The position numbers were made by a program, and so were the translations under genes. Source: RBC038 sp041390625 (GTDB taxonomy: Bacteria > Chloroflexota > Dehalococcoidia > UBA2979). From it: a stretch of 64,000 nucleotides of DNA. This document shows, one piece after another, positions 24,212 through 33,084 of the stretch (its first letter is position 1; each line of letters begins with the position of its first letter). The notes under the pieces are model-generated. The model made no database searches, was not told the origin of the DNA, and saw only the letters and a list, made by a program, of their open reading frames with translations. The stretch lies in contig JAWKPM010000009.1 of the NCBI GenBank assembly GCA_041390625.1, forward strand, positions 116,939-180,938, given 5' to 3'.

Positions 24212-25266
24212 GCCGCGTCGACGTCGAGCAGGTGAAGCGGCGCAACGCGATCGCGGACGTGGTCCAGCGGCATGGCGTGCGCCTGCGACGTGAGGGCCGG
24301 CGGCTGGTCGGGCTGTGCCCGTTCCACGAGGACCGCTCGCCGAGCTTCAGCGTCTACCCCGAGACGCAGTCCTTCCACTGCTTCGGTTGCGGGGCGAGCG
24401 GCGACGTGATCGACTTCGTGCGGCGCGCGGAGGGGCTCGGCTTCCGCGAAGCCGTGGCGCGGCTCGATGGGGCAACCAACGTGGCAGCCCCCATCCCGAA
24501 GCCGGCCAGCGAGGGGACGCAACCGGAGACACGGCGCCGGCTCTCGCTCGACGATCGGCTGATCCTGACCGCGGCCTGCGAGCTCTACCACGAGACGCTG
24601 CTGCGCACGCCGGGAATCCTCCAGTACCTCGAGACGCGCGGTGTGCCCGCATGGGCCGCCCGGCTGTGCCGGGTTGGCTACAGCGACGGCCGCCTGCTCG
24701 TCCCCTACCTGCGAAGGCGGCGCCTGAGCCTGAAACGCGCCCGAGAGCTCGGCCTGCTCTTCCGCTCCGACGACGAGACGATGACTGATCGCGTCGTCAT
24801 CCCCGACCTGCGCGGCGCGCACTGCGGCTGGATGGTCGGTCGCGTGCTCGACGGCAAGCGCCAGCCGAAGTACCGCGGGCTCTCGTTGCCCCGCCCGCTG
24901 CTCGGTTACGAGCGCGCCCGCGGCCACGCGCGAGTCTTCCTCACCGAGGGGCCGTTCGACTGGCTGACGCTGGTCGGCTGGGGGCTGCCGGCCTGCGCGC
25001 TGCTCGGCACGCAGCCGGGCCGCGACACGCTGCGGCTGCTCGGCCGTGCCCGTTCCGTGGTGCTGGTGCTCGACGGCGATGAGGCGGGGCGCGAGGCCGC
25101 AGCCCACCTCGCCACTGCGCTCGGCGATCGTGCGCGTGTGCTCGAGCTGCCGGAGAGCGTGAAGGACGTGAACGAGCTCGGCGCACTCCCGGACGGTCGC
25201 GAGACGTTCTTCCGGCTGCTCGACGAGACCGAGGGGAGGGTGCGCGATGCTGCGCCGGCGTCCTGA
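24208..25266 (+). CDS. DnaG-like primase (CHC2 zinc finger plus Toprim), 352 aa
   Basis: GTG at 24208. The zinc-binding domain is at about residues 36-65 (GLCPFHEDRSPSFSVYPE, then HCFGCGASGDVIDFV). A core follows (DRVVIPDLRGAHCGWMVGRV), then a Toprim domain with Glu in VFLTEGPFDWLTLVGW and the Asp pair in VVLVLDGDEAGREAAAHL. It is shorter than housekeeping DnaG and lacks the helicase-binding C-terminus. Lying between virB4 and virD4 with overlaps, it probably primes the complementary strand of the transferred DNA; the timing and the cell in which it acts are inference. Confidence 0.92.
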   Translation: MSRVDVEQVKRRNAIADVVQRHGVRLRREGRRLVGLCPFHEDRSPSFSVYPETQSFHCFGCGASGDVIDFVRRAEGLGFREAVARLDGATNVAAPIPKPASEGTQPETRRRLSLDDRLILTAACELYHETLLRTPGILQYLETRGVPAWAARLCRVGYSDGRLLVPYLRRRRLSLKRARELGLLFRSDDETMTDRVVIPDLRGAHCGWMVGRVLDGKRQPKYRGLSLPRPLLGYERARGHARVFLTEGPFDWLTLVGWGLPACALLGTQPGRDTLRLLGRARSVVLVLDGDEAGREAAAHLATALGDRARVLELPESVKDVNELGALPDGRETFFRLLDETEGRVRDAAPAS

Positions 25267-27802
25267 GCAGCTCTTCCTCGCGGAAGTGGTCCCGCCGCGC
25301 TCCCTCGAGCGAGGTATGGCCGGGGCGCGCGGGATGCTGGCAGCACTCGCTGGTGAGACGCTCTCGCTCGAGGTCGTCGTCAGCACTGGCGGACCGCGCT
25401 GGTACGTCCGCTCCACGTCAGACAATGGGCTCGAGCGGGCGCTTTCCCAGCTGCGCGCGGCGTACCCGCAGGCCGCGGTCGAGCGCCTGGAATCTGGTTG
25501 GCCGGATCTCGACCCCGCCCTCGCGCTCACCGGCGAGCGGGCGGTCGCCGTCGAGCTGCTCCCGTCCGGCGAAGCCGTACTCCCGCTGCGCACCGACTGG
25601 CGAAACGAACACGACCCGCTCGCCGGCGTGCTCGCTGCTGCGTCGCCAGTCGACGGGGAGCGCATCGTCTGCCGCCTGGCGCTCGCCTCAGCGCCCCGGC
25701 GGGCGGCGGAACGCCTCCGCCGCCGGAGCGAACCGGAGCGGTGGCCACACCAGCGAGACTCACGTGTGGGACCGAGCGCGCTGCCGCTCGTCGCCGCTCT
25801 CGGCATCGGCGCCGCGGGCCTGCAGGGCTGGCGCTGGTACGAGGCAGGCGAGTGGCTGCGCCTCGCAGCCGGCGGCAGCGCCATGTTCGTCGGGCTCCCG
25901 CTAATCGGGGCGGTGGCGGTGCGGCTGCTGCGAGGTCAGGACTCGCTTGCGGCGAGCGTCGTCGAGCAGAAGCTCGAGGCACCTCTGACCGCGGCCCGGC
26001 TGGAAGTCATCGCTACCGGCGAACGGAGGTCGCCGATCGACCGCCTCGAGTCGCTGGCGCTGCAGGCGGCCGCCGCCTACGGCGCGTACGACGACCAGGC
26101 GGGCGGCGGTCTACGCCCGGGCGACCCGCGGCCTGTCCGCCGGCGGTCGTCGAAGCGCCTGCCACTGCTGCTGAACGCCGCGGAGCTCGCGGCGCTCTGG
26201 CACCTGCCTGACCACGAGGACGGCCCGGAGGGCGCGCGCCGCACAACCGCGCGGCGGCTTGTGCCGGCGCCCGGTCACGCGACGCGCGGCGTACGCGTCG
26301 GCGTCTCGGACACGGAGCGCCGCGCACCTGTCCACATGCCCTCGCACCTGCTGCATCGCAACCAGCTGATCGTCGCGAAGACGCGCCGCGGCAAGTCGAC
26401 CTTGCTGCGGCACCTCGCGGCCGGGCTGATGGAGCGGGTCGCCTCTGGCACCGAGGACGGGGCGCTGGTGGTCGTCGACCCGCACCAGGACCTCGCCGAG
26501 GCGGTGCTGGACGCGGTGCCGGACGGGCTCGCCGACCGCACCGTCTACCTCGACTTCGCGAACCTGGAGCGCCCGATCGGCCTGAACCTGATCGACGTCG
26601 CGCTCTTCCCGGACCGCGACCGCACCACCGAGCACATCGTCACGATGCTCAACCGGCTCTGGCCGGCCAACTGGGGCCCGCGCATGGAGGGCGCGCTACG
26701 GGCTGCGCTCGCGTCGCTGCTCGAAGCGAACACTCAGCTCGAACGCGAGGTGCAGTTCACGGTGCTCGACGTGGCGCCGTTCCTCACAGACCGGAAGCTC
26801 CGTGAGGAGGTGCTGGCGAAGGTCCAGGACCCCGCGCTACGCGCGTGGTTCCGTGACAACTACGACCGCGCCGGCCGCGTGCTGCAGCAGCAGACCGCGA
26901 ATCCCGTCACCTCGAAGATTGGGCGATTCACGGTGATCGAGGCCTCGCGGCTGGTGCTGGGGCAGGCGCGCTCGACCTTCGACCCACGCTCGATCATTCG
27001 CGACGGCGGCGTGCTGGTCGTGAACACGGCCGTGGGCGCGCTCGGCGAAGGCGCCGCCTCGCTCGTCGGCGCGACGCTGCTCAACCTGATCGGTCTGCTG
27101 GTGGAGGAGCAGGTGGCGCTCGCGCCCGGACGCCGGCGTCAGCTCGTCGGGCTGGTCGACGAATCGAGCACGCTCGGCGCGGTCGACTACCCGCGCATGC
27201 TCTCCGAGCTCGGCAAGTACGGCGCGAGCTTCGTGCTGGTCACGCAGTCGCTCGCCAAGCTCGACGCGATCGACCGCAACCTCGCGCCCACGATCTTCGC
27301 AAACTCGGACGGACTCACGGTCTTCCAGGTGAGCGCCGAGGACGCGCGCAAGCTCACCCCCGAGCTCGGCAACAACATCGAGGTCGAGGACCTCGTCTCG
27401 CTCGACGACTTCACCTGCTACGCGCGCTGGTGGGACGGCCGCGGCCGCCCACCTGCCTTCTCGTTCCGGGTCGACCCGCCGCCTGTAACCACGCCCGGGC
27501 GAGCAGCCGCGATCGCACGCCGCTCGGCGGCGCATTTTGGCCGCCCCCGTGACCAGGTGGTCGAGGAGATCATGCTCGTCCTCTCGGAACGCTCGCCGGC
27601 CGAGCAGCCAGGAGGCCGGCAACAGAAGTCGAAGTCGGAGCTGCAGGAAACCGCGAAGGCAGACGCCAACGAGGCGTCCGCCGATGCCGCCACAAAGCCG
27701 ACCGGCAAGGCCGAGCAGTCCGAGAGCGCGGGCGCCGGGGAACCGCCGGCGCGCGGTAACGACCACCGGAAGCGCTCCCAGTCGGGGAGGAAACCGCAGT
27801 GA
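25247..27802 (+). CDS. virD4: VirD4/TraG-like T4SS coupling protein, 851 aa
   Basis: ATG at 25247 overlaps the primase gene by 20 bp. Two hydrophobic segments near residues 180-225 (LVAALGIGAAGLQGW; GGSAMFVGLPLIGAVAVRLL) anchor it. Walker A is atypical but complete (QLIVAKTRRGKSTLLRHLAA, about 375). Later motifs are ALVVVDPHQDLAE, RRQLVGLVDESSTLGAV and ASFVLVTQSLAKLDAI, plus TIFANSDGLTVFQVSAEDAR, typical of TraG/TraD C-terminal lobes. The last 70 residues are a charged tail. It delivers DNA or protein substrates to the channel. It overlaps the next gene by 4 bp. Confidence 0.93.
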   Translation: MLRRRPEQLFLAEVVPPRSLERGMAGARGMLAALAGETLSLEVVVSTGGPRWYVRSTSDNGLERALSQLRAAYPQAAVERLESGWPDLDPALALTGERAVAVELLPSGEAVLPLRTDWRNEHDPLAGVLAAASPVDGERIVCRLALASAPRRAAERLRRRSEPERWPHQRDSRVGPSALPLVAALGIGAAGLQGWRWYEAGEWLRLAAGGSAMFVGLPLIGAVAVRLLRGQDSLAASVVEQKLEAPLTAARLEVIATGERRSPIDRLESLALQAAAAYGAYDDQAGGGLRPGDPRPVRRRSSKRLPLLLNAAELAALWHLPDHEDGPEGARRTTARRLVPAPGHATRGVRVGVSDTERRAPVHMPSHLLHRNQLIVAKTRRGKSTLLRHLAAGLMERVASGTEDGALVVVDPHQDLAEAVLDAVPDGLADRTVYLDFANLERPIGLNLIDVALFPDRDRTTEHIVTMLNRLWPANWGPRMEGALRAALASLLEANTQLEREVQFTVLDVAPFLTDRKLREEVLAKVQDPALRAWFRDNYDRAGRVLQQQTANPVTSKIGRFTVIEASRLVLGQARSTFDPRSIIRDGGVLVVNTAVGALGEGAASLVGATLLNLIGLLVEEQVALAPGRRRQLVGLVDESSTLGAVDYPRMLSELGKYGASFVLVTQSLAKLDAIDRNLAPTIFANSDGLTVFQVSAEDARKLTPELGNNIEVEDLVSLDDFTCYARWWDGRGRPPAFSFRVDPPPVTTPGRAAAIARRSAAHFGRPRDQVVEEIMLVLSERSPAEQPGGRQQKSKSELQETAKADANEASADAATKPTGKAEQSESAGAGEPPARGNDHRKRSQSGRKPQ

Positions 27803-28938
27803 CAGGGGATGGGCGGCTGGTCCAGGCGCTCGCGTGGATCGCGAGGCTGCCGCTCTGCGGCGATCCGGAGCTGGCCGGATTGATCGGCGTGGACGGGCAC
27901 GACGCCCGTCGGTTGATCCACGAGCTCGCGCGGCGCGGCTGGGTGGAGACCGTGGAGCCAGGCTCTCCCGAGCTCGAACTGCGGCGGCTCGCGTTCGTCC
28001 GCGAGGATGCGATCCCCGCGCTCGCGGCCGCGCTCTGCCTCGATCCGGCGGAGATCGCCGGTGCGCTTCCCGTGCGGCTCAGGGACACCCTCGAACGCAT
28101 CACGCGCGTCGAGATCACCGTTGGTGTGAATCGCGTCCTCGCCGGCCTTGCCGCGGATGTACAGCGTTCCGGGCTGGCGGAGCTCGCCGACGCGCGCTCG
28201 CTCCCGCTCGCGCTGCCGCCGCCGGAGCGCTGGTGGCTCCCGCTCGTCGAAGGGTACGGCTGCCTGCGCGCCGGTCCGCTGCACGCCCCGTTCCTGCTCG
28301 CGTGGGACCGAGCAGCCGCACCGAACCTGTACCGCCGCCGGCGCGTCGCGGCCTGGTTCGCGGCGAGCGCGGCGGTCGCCCGGCACTGGGGCGCGGAAGG
28401 CCTGCCGCCTGTGCTCGTGGTCTGCCCGTCCACCCGCGTGCTGCGCGTGTGGGAGGAGGCGCTCTCCAAGCAGTACGACACCGAGGGCGCGCAGCTCGAA
28501 GTGCTGCTCGCCACACGCGAGCAGCTGCGCAGCCAGGGACCGGGGGCGGCGACATGGCGATCGCCGGGCCGCACCCAGGCGTCGCCGCTCGTGGAGCTGA
28601 TCGGCTGGGGTCAGGTGCCTCCGGTCGCGGCCACCCGGCTGGCGGAGCCGTTCGAGCAGCGACCGCCGCCACATCGGCGCGGTGCGTCTCTCCGCGAACG
28701 GGCACTCGCGGGTGCTACCGCGCATGACGGCGGACCGCTCTGGCATCGCCTCGGCGTCCTCGCACTCGCGACGGGCCCCGCCGAGAAGGCGCTGATCGAG
28801 TGGGTCGCTCGGCACCCGCTCCTCTCCGCAGCCGATCTGGCCGCGCTGCTGGACACCTCCGAGGCGCTGATCAAACGCCGCCTCGAGTGGCTCACGCGCT
28901 GCGGCGCGATCCGTTCCGCAGCAGCGACATGCGACTGA
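27799..28938 (+). CDS. Winged-helix protein, likely N-terminal partner of a replication-relaxation protein, 379 aa
   Basis: GTG at 27799 overlaps the virD4 stop. Residues 1-70 form a winged helix (AWIARLPLCGDPELAGLIGV ... LIHELARRGWVETVE). A central region contains EGYGCLRAGPLHAPFLLAWD and a Rossmann-like strand (PPVLVVCPSTRVLRVWEEAL). A second winged helix ends the protein (HPLLSAADLAALLDTSEALI). The central segment repeats the logic of replication-relaxation proteins, which have winged helices then a nuclease-like domain. The next gene carries the canonical C-terminal half. I interpret the pair as one split or duplicated family member. Confidence 0.7.
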   Translation: MTGDGRLVQALAWIARLPLCGDPELAGLIGVDGHDARRLIHELARRGWVETVEPGSPELELRRLAFVREDAIPALAAALCLDPAEIAGALPVRLRDTLERITRVEITVGVNRVLAGLAADVQRSGLAELADARSLPLALPPPERWWLPLVEGYGCLRAGPLHAPFLLAWDRAAAPNLYRRRRVAAWFAASAAVARHWGAEGLPPVLVVCPSTRVLRVWEEALSKQYDTEGAQLEVLLATREQLRSQGPGAATWRSPGRTQASPLVELIGWGQVPPVAATRLAEPFEQRPPPHRRGASLRERALAGATAHDGGPLWHRLGVLALATGPAEKALIEWVARHPLLSAADLAALLDTSEALIKRRLEWLTRCGAIRSAAATCD

Positions 28939-28956
28939 AGCGAAAGGAACCAACCC

Positions 28957-29661
28957 GTGAACGACGAACAGGAAACGCGCTACGTGCTGACCGAGCTGGG
29001 CATGCGATATCTGGCGGCGCAGACCGGCGTGCCAGCCGCCACCTTCGCACGCCACGGCGGCGTGACCTTCATCGGTCGCGACGAGTCGGACGCCGGACGG
29101 GTACCGCGTCATCGCGAACACGCGATCGGCGTCAACCGCTTCTTCACGCGGCTGGCCGAGGACGCGCGGCGCTCCGGCTGGCGCCTGGCAGAGTGGCGCA
29201 ACGAGGCGGAGTCGACGCGCCGCTTCGTCACGCAGGCCGGTCGCACGTCCTGGATCCGCCCGGACGGCTCGGGCGTCCTCGTACGAGGCACTGAGTGTCG
29301 ACCGTTCCTTCTCGAGTACGACCGCGGAACGCTCGACGCAGGCGACTACCGCGCGAAGTTCGAGGGCTACCGCCGGTACTACGCCGGCCGCGAGTGGGAG
29401 GGCGACTTCCCGAGCGAGCCCGTGCTGCTCTTCGTGTGTTCCGACGATCGCGCCGAGGAGCGCGTGGCGCGCGCGGCGAGGTCTGTGGCTCCCGATCTGC
29501 CAATGCTCCTGACGAGCGAGTGGCGGTACCTGAGCGGCAGCGGCGATGGCGCCGGGGCGCTGGGACCCGTGCTGGGTGAGGCAAGAAACCGACGGGGCCG
29601 CGGCCGGACGTTCCGCGCCGGCCGCGGGTCGAACGGCGAGCCAGCCGGTGACGGCGGATAG
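28957..29661 (+). CDS. Replication-relaxation family protein, 234 aa
   Basis: GTG at 28957 follows GAAAGGA. It begins where the winged-helix part of this family usually ends (YVLTELGMRYLAAQTGVPAA) and continues HREHAIGVNRFFTRLAEDAR, WIRPDGSGVLVRGTE and the acidic nuclease-like block CRPFLLEYDRGTLDAGDYRA, then KFEGYRRYYAGREW. These are typical of the Pfam replication-relaxation family, which is thought to act in DNA relaxation of plasmids. No classical MobF/MobP relaxase is seen in the window, so this is the best candidate for processing the transfer origin. The C-terminal tail is Arg/Gly-rich. Confidence 0.8.
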   Translation: MNDEQETRYVLTELGMRYLAAQTGVPAATFARHGGVTFIGRDESDAGRVPRHREHAIGVNRFFTRLAEDARRSGWRLAEWRNEAESTRRFVTQAGRTSWIRPDGSGVLVRGTECRPFLLEYDRGTLDAGDYRAKFEGYRRYYAGREWEGDFPSEPVLLFVCSDDRAEERVARAARSVAPDLPMLLTSEWRYLSGSGDGAGALGPVLGEARNRRGRGRTFRAGRGSNGEPAGDGG

Positions 29662-29862
29662 ACATCGCTCCTTGGGCGCCCCGACTTCGCTGCCGCGATC
29701 CGCCGTTCCGGTTGGGGTTCGCGAGACGGACCAGGCAGCCAAACCGCGCCTGAACGCGCGAGCGACCCCCCGAAGGAACGCCGGGAACTTTGCATTCGCA
29801 CGGCTCCTTAGTAAAGGATACGCGCCACCCTTTCCTACCTGGCCGGATTGAGAAAGGCTCGT
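29662..29862. other. Intergenic region with GGAACG-like remnants
   Basis: Between the relaxation gene and the Fic gene, GGAACG at 29775 and GGAAC at 29784 are 9 bp apart, with a TGAACG at 29751 (out of phase at 24 bp). This looks like a minimal or decayed version of the larger arrays. The Fic promoter is expected here. Confidence 0.35.
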
Positions 29863-31050
29863 ATGCGAGGCCGCTACCTCCGTCGAAGCTGGGATTACGA
29901 TCGCACGCTGTACGTGCCCGCCGTCTACCGCGGGGCGTGCGAATACGAGGCCTTCGTCCCGAGCCGGGTCGCCGAGCTCAGCGTCGAGTTGCCGGGCGAC
30001 CTGGTGGGCATGCTCTCCGAAGCCGAGAGGGCAGTCGCCGATCTCAACCGCACGGGCGGGCTCGAGCTCGCGTCGCTGGCACGTCTCCTGCTGCGCACGG
30101 AGTCGATCGCTTCGTCGAAGCTCGAGGGCCTCCAGGTCGACGGCCGCATCCTCGCCCTCGCCGAGGCCCGCCGGCGGGCGGACCGCCAGGTCGGCCCGGA
30201 GGCTGTCGAGATCCTCGCCAATATCGACGCGATGGAACTGGCCGTCGAGCAGCCGACAGCCGCCGAGGGGATCGGTCCGCAGGACCTGCTAGACATCCAC
30301 CGGGTCCTGCTCGCCCACGACTCAGGAGGGCGGAGGCCCGGCGAGTTTCGTCACTCGCAGAACTGGATTGGAGGGAACGACTACAACCCCTGCGGGGCGG
30401 ACTTCGTCCCGCCGCCTCCAGAAGAGCTTGCGGGCCTGATCGAGGATCTCTGCCGCTTCTGCAACCAGGAGCTGCTGCCGCCGCTGCTGCAGGCCGCGAT
30501 CGCGCACGCGCAGTTCGAGACGATTCACCCGTTCGTGGACGGGAACGGCAGGACGGGGCGCGCGCTCGTCCAAGCGATCCTGCGGCGCCGCGGGCTCGCG
30601 CCTGCGTTCGTCCCGCCGATCAGCGTCGTGTTCTCGCGGCAGCGGGACCGGTACATCCGCGGACTGACGGCGTTCCGAGAGGATCGCCTTGCGGAGTGGG
30701 TGTTCATCTTCGCGTGCGCAACGGCGGCGGCGGCGCAGCTGGCCAATCGCTACCGGGGACGGCTTAGCGATCTTCAGGGCGAGTGGCGAGAGCGACTTCG
30801 CGAGCGATCCAATCCACGCAGCGATGCCGCGGCCTGGGCACTGCTCGATGTTCTCCCTGCGCACCCGATGGTGACGGTGCCGATCGCGGTGATCGCGACG
30901 GGTCGGACGCGGCCGGCGGTTACGAACGGGATCGTGGAGCTGGAGCGCGCAGGGGTACTGATCCCGGTGACCGCCTCACGCCGCAATCGAATCTGGGAGG
31001 CGGCTGGCCTGCTCGATCTGATCGCCAGACTCGAGTCCGGCGACGCGTAG
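29863..31050 (+). CDS. fic: Fic-family AMP-transferase with N-terminal inhibitory motif, 395 aa
   Basis: ATG at 29863 has AGAAAGG at good distance. Near residues 80-90 is the inhibitory helix ESIASSKLEG, matching (S/T)xxxE(G/N), so this is a class II (self-inhibited) Fic protein. The active-site motif HPFVDGNGRTGRALVQA is complete around residue 223, with the flap region ISVVFSRQRDRYIRGLTAFR after it. A C-terminal winged helix (VTVPIAVIATGRTRPAVTNG) is usual in this subgroup. It should AMPylate a protein target. There is no separate antitoxin gene, as expected for class II. It is 4 bp upstream of the excisionase gene. Confidence 0.93.
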   Translation: MRGRYLRRSWDYDRTLYVPAVYRGACEYEAFVPSRVAELSVELPGDLVGMLSEAERAVADLNRTGGLELASLARLLLRTESIASSKLEGLQVDGRILALAEARRRADRQVGPEAVEILANIDAMELAVEQPTAAEGIGPQDLLDIHRVLLAHDSGGRRPGEFRHSQNWIGGNDYNPCGADFVPPPPEELAGLIEDLCRFCNQELLPPLLQAAIAHAQFETIHPFVDGNGRTGRALVQAILRRRGLAPAFVPPISVVFSRQRDRYIRGLTAFREDRLAEWVFIFACATAAAAQLANRYRGRLSDLQGEWRERLRERSNPRSDAAAWALLDVLPAHPMVTVPIAVIATGRTRPAVTNGIVELERAGVLIPVTASRRNRIWEAAGLLDLIARLESGDA

Positions 31051-31054
31051 GGCT

Positions 31055-31483
31055 ATGCGCGAGCAGCCTCCCCCGCTGACGGTCAGCCATGCTGCGCTCG
31101 TGGCGCAATTGACGCCCGAGGAGCGGGCCGCGCTCGCTGCTGAGCTGCTCGCAGCCAATGTCCGCGAGGCCGTGAGCAAGGCGCTCGCGAGCACGGCGCG
31201 GACCCATCAGGATGCTGGCGAGCTGGGGCGGGGCGAGGTCGTCGACGGCGTAACGAGCGCGATGAATCCGGAGCAGGCCGCAGCATACTGCGCCATCGGG
31301 GTGAACCGACTGCGCGATCTGCTTCGAGCCGGCGTCATCCAAGGGCGCCGATCCGGACGCCGATGGCTGGTGCGTCGCGAGGCGCTCGACGAGTGGATGC
31401 GTCAGGAGGAAGAGGCAGAGCGTCGTCGCCGGCATGGACTGCTTTCCGATGGACGCGGACCACGTCAGGCCCGCGTCGGCTGA
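31055..31483 (+). CDS. xis: Excisionase-like helix-turn-helix protein, 142 aa
   Basis: ATG at 31055. The N-terminal half is helical and Ala-rich (LTPEERAALAAELLAANVRE). From about residue 70 comes a MerR/excisionase-type HTH (NPEQAAAYCAIGVNRLRDLL, then RRSGRRWLVRREALDEWMR). Such proteins direct the paired integrase toward excision or repress its promoter. It sits between the Fic and integrase genes on the same strand, a usual place for xis. A start at the internal ATG (31262) would give only the HTH domain and cannot be excluded. Confidence 0.85.
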   Translation: MREQPPPLTVSHAALVAQLTPEERAALAAELLAANVREAVSKALASTARTHQDAGELGRGEVVDGVTSAMNPEQAAAYCAIGVNRLRDLLRAGVIQGRRSGRRWLVRREALDEWMRQEEEAERRRRHGLLSDGRGPRQARVG

Positions 31484-31581
31484 CCGCCGAGTACATTCAT
31501 GCCTGAAGGCAGGCGCCCCGGGTTCCCTGGCGCTGGCGCCCGCGGTGTCGAGTTGCGCGACCTAGCGAGCGGGGGTGTGGA

Positions 31582-32811
31582 ATGGCGGAAGGCGGCAGCG
31601 CGCGGCGACCCATCGTGAACTTCGGTAAGCGCTCGCGCACCTACAACCGAGGCGGGCGGCGCTGGAAGAGCTATGGCGCGTGGGTGCGGTACGAGGAGCC
31701 GATCCCGGGCCGGCGCGATCGCGAGGAGCGCTGGTTCCGCTCGGAGGCCGACCGCGACGAGTGGCTGCGGGTCACGCTCGCCACCGGCCGTGTCCAGAGC
31801 ACGCAGCGCTCCAAGCGGGAGACGGTCGGCCAGTTGCTCGAGGACTGGTACCAGCATGGCTGCGCCGTGAAGGGCTGGTCCCTGCGCCACCGGGCCACGA
31901 CGCGCTGGGCGATCGACCGCCACCTCGACTACCTCTCGGACGTTCCCATCGACCGGCTCGAGGTCGACCACGTGGAGCACCTGATCGCCCGGGCGATCGA
32001 ACAAGGCGCGACGCCGAACTCCCTCCGGCACGTCCGCAACTCCCTCCGCGCGGCCCTCAACCTCGCCATCCGGCGAGGGAAGCTCGACCGCAACGTCGCG
32101 CAGCTTGCGGAGGTACCGGTGATACGGCGCCGGCCGCCGAAGGTGATCGCCCTCGACGCCCTTCCGACGTTCCTCGAGGCGATCGAGGGCGAGCGCCTGG
32201 CGGCGTTCTGGCAGTTCTCGCTCGCCATGGCGGTACGCCCGGCCGAGGCGATCGGGTTGCGCTGGCGCGACGTCGAGCTCCGCGAGGGCGTGGCGACCTT
32301 CCGGCGCACGATCCAGCACGACCCGGGGGTCGGGCCGGTGGAGCGCACCACGAAGACCGACCAGCAGCGCAGAGTCGCGATCCCGGACGACATTGTGCAG
32401 CTCCTGCGCCGCCACCGCGCCGAGCTTCGCCGCGAGGGCCTCGCCTGGCGCACCGGTGACCTCGTGTTCCCGAACCGCAAGGGGCAGCCGCTCTACGGAC
32501 CGACTGCTTACCGGCGACTGCGGCACGTGCTGAAGCAGAAGGGCCTCCCCGCGGTCACCCTCTACCAGCTCCGCCACACCGGAGCGACACTCCGGCTCGC
32601 CGCCGGCGTGCCGCTGGAGGTCGTCCAAGAGGATCTCGGGCACCGCTCGATCGTGATGACGCGCCGCTACGTCGAGATCGCGGAGCCGATGCGGCGCGAG
32701 TCGGCGGAGCGGATGAACGCGATCCTAGGGGCCGCGCGGAAGGCGGCGGGCGGGACGAACCCATATCGGGCCGCTCCGACGTCCCTGAACGCGCATCCCA
32801 GAAGCCCGTGA
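31582..32811 (+). CDS. int: Tyrosine-family site-specific integrase, 409 aa
   Basis: ATG at 31582. An N-terminal arm-binding region (RRWKSYGAWVRYEEPIPG) and SAM-like core-binding domain (VGQLLEDWYQHGCAVKGWSL) precede the catalytic domain. Catalytic residues are seen as Arg in AMAVRPAEAIGLRWRDV, His-x-x-Arg in LYQLRHTGATLRLAAGV, His in DLGHRSIVMT and the nucleophile Tyr in RRYVEIAEPM. It integrates and excises the element. The stop is 17 bp before a tRNA-Gly-like fragment, which fits an attachment site beside int. Confidence 0.96.
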   Translation: MAEGGSARRPIVNFGKRSRTYNRGGRRWKSYGAWVRYEEPIPGRRDREERWFRSEADRDEWLRVTLATGRVQSTQRSKRETVGQLLEDWYQHGCAVKGWSLRHRATTRWAIDRHLDYLSDVPIDRLEVDHVEHLIARAIEQGATPNSLRHVRNSLRAALNLAIRRGKLDRNVAQLAEVPVIRRRPPKVIALDALPTFLEAIEGERLAAFWQFSLAMAVRPAEAIGLRWRDVELREGVATFRRTIQHDPGVGPVERTTKTDQQRRVAIPDDIVQLLRRHRAELRREGLAWRTGDLVFPNRKGQPLYGPTAYRRLRHVLKQKGLPAVTLYQLRHTGATLRLAAGVPLEVVQEDLGHRSIVMTRRYVEIAEPMRRESAERMNAILGAARKAAGGTNPYRAAPTSLNAHPRSP

Positions 32812-32827
32812 AAACACTCGGTAGTCC

Positions 32828-32873
32828 TAGACCGGTAGACGGGATTCGAACGCGCGACCCGCTGCTCGGGAAG
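32828..32873 (-). repeat. Attachment-site-like tRNA-Gly 3' fragment
   Basis: Read on the minus strand, 46 nt match the 3' half of the intact tRNA-Gly at 48019-48094 (anticodon loop to CCA) in 39 of 46 positions and the same orientation. TTCGAAT of the T-loop is retained, but a C-C mismatch in the T-stem and missing 5' half show it is not a functional tRNA. It starts 17 bp after the integrase stop. This is the expected look of attR for an integrase using the tRNA 3' end. Confidence 0.7.
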
Positions 32874-33084
32874 GGGCGCTGTGACCTGAGATCACCCGGT
32901 AGCTGCCACGTAGCGGTCATCCTGGGGAGGCGCCGTTTCCGCCAGGACCACGAGGCTTGCACTCAGCCCTCGTCTATGTCGCTAAGCGTGGAGGGCGGGC
33001 GACTCGATGAGCACAGATCGCAGGTCTGCCGACGCTCATCCCGGACGGCGTGACCGCTCGGGAGGCCGCGGGGTGACCTCACGG

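Noticed and set aside
27418..29742. A 774-codon minus-strand frame opposite virD4 and relaxation genes.
   Set aside because: Antisense shadow without motifs.
32828..32900. A second functional tRNA next to the integrase.
   Set aside because: The 5' half does not form an acceptor stem or D-arm, and the T-stem has a C-C mismatch; only a 3'-half remnant is present.
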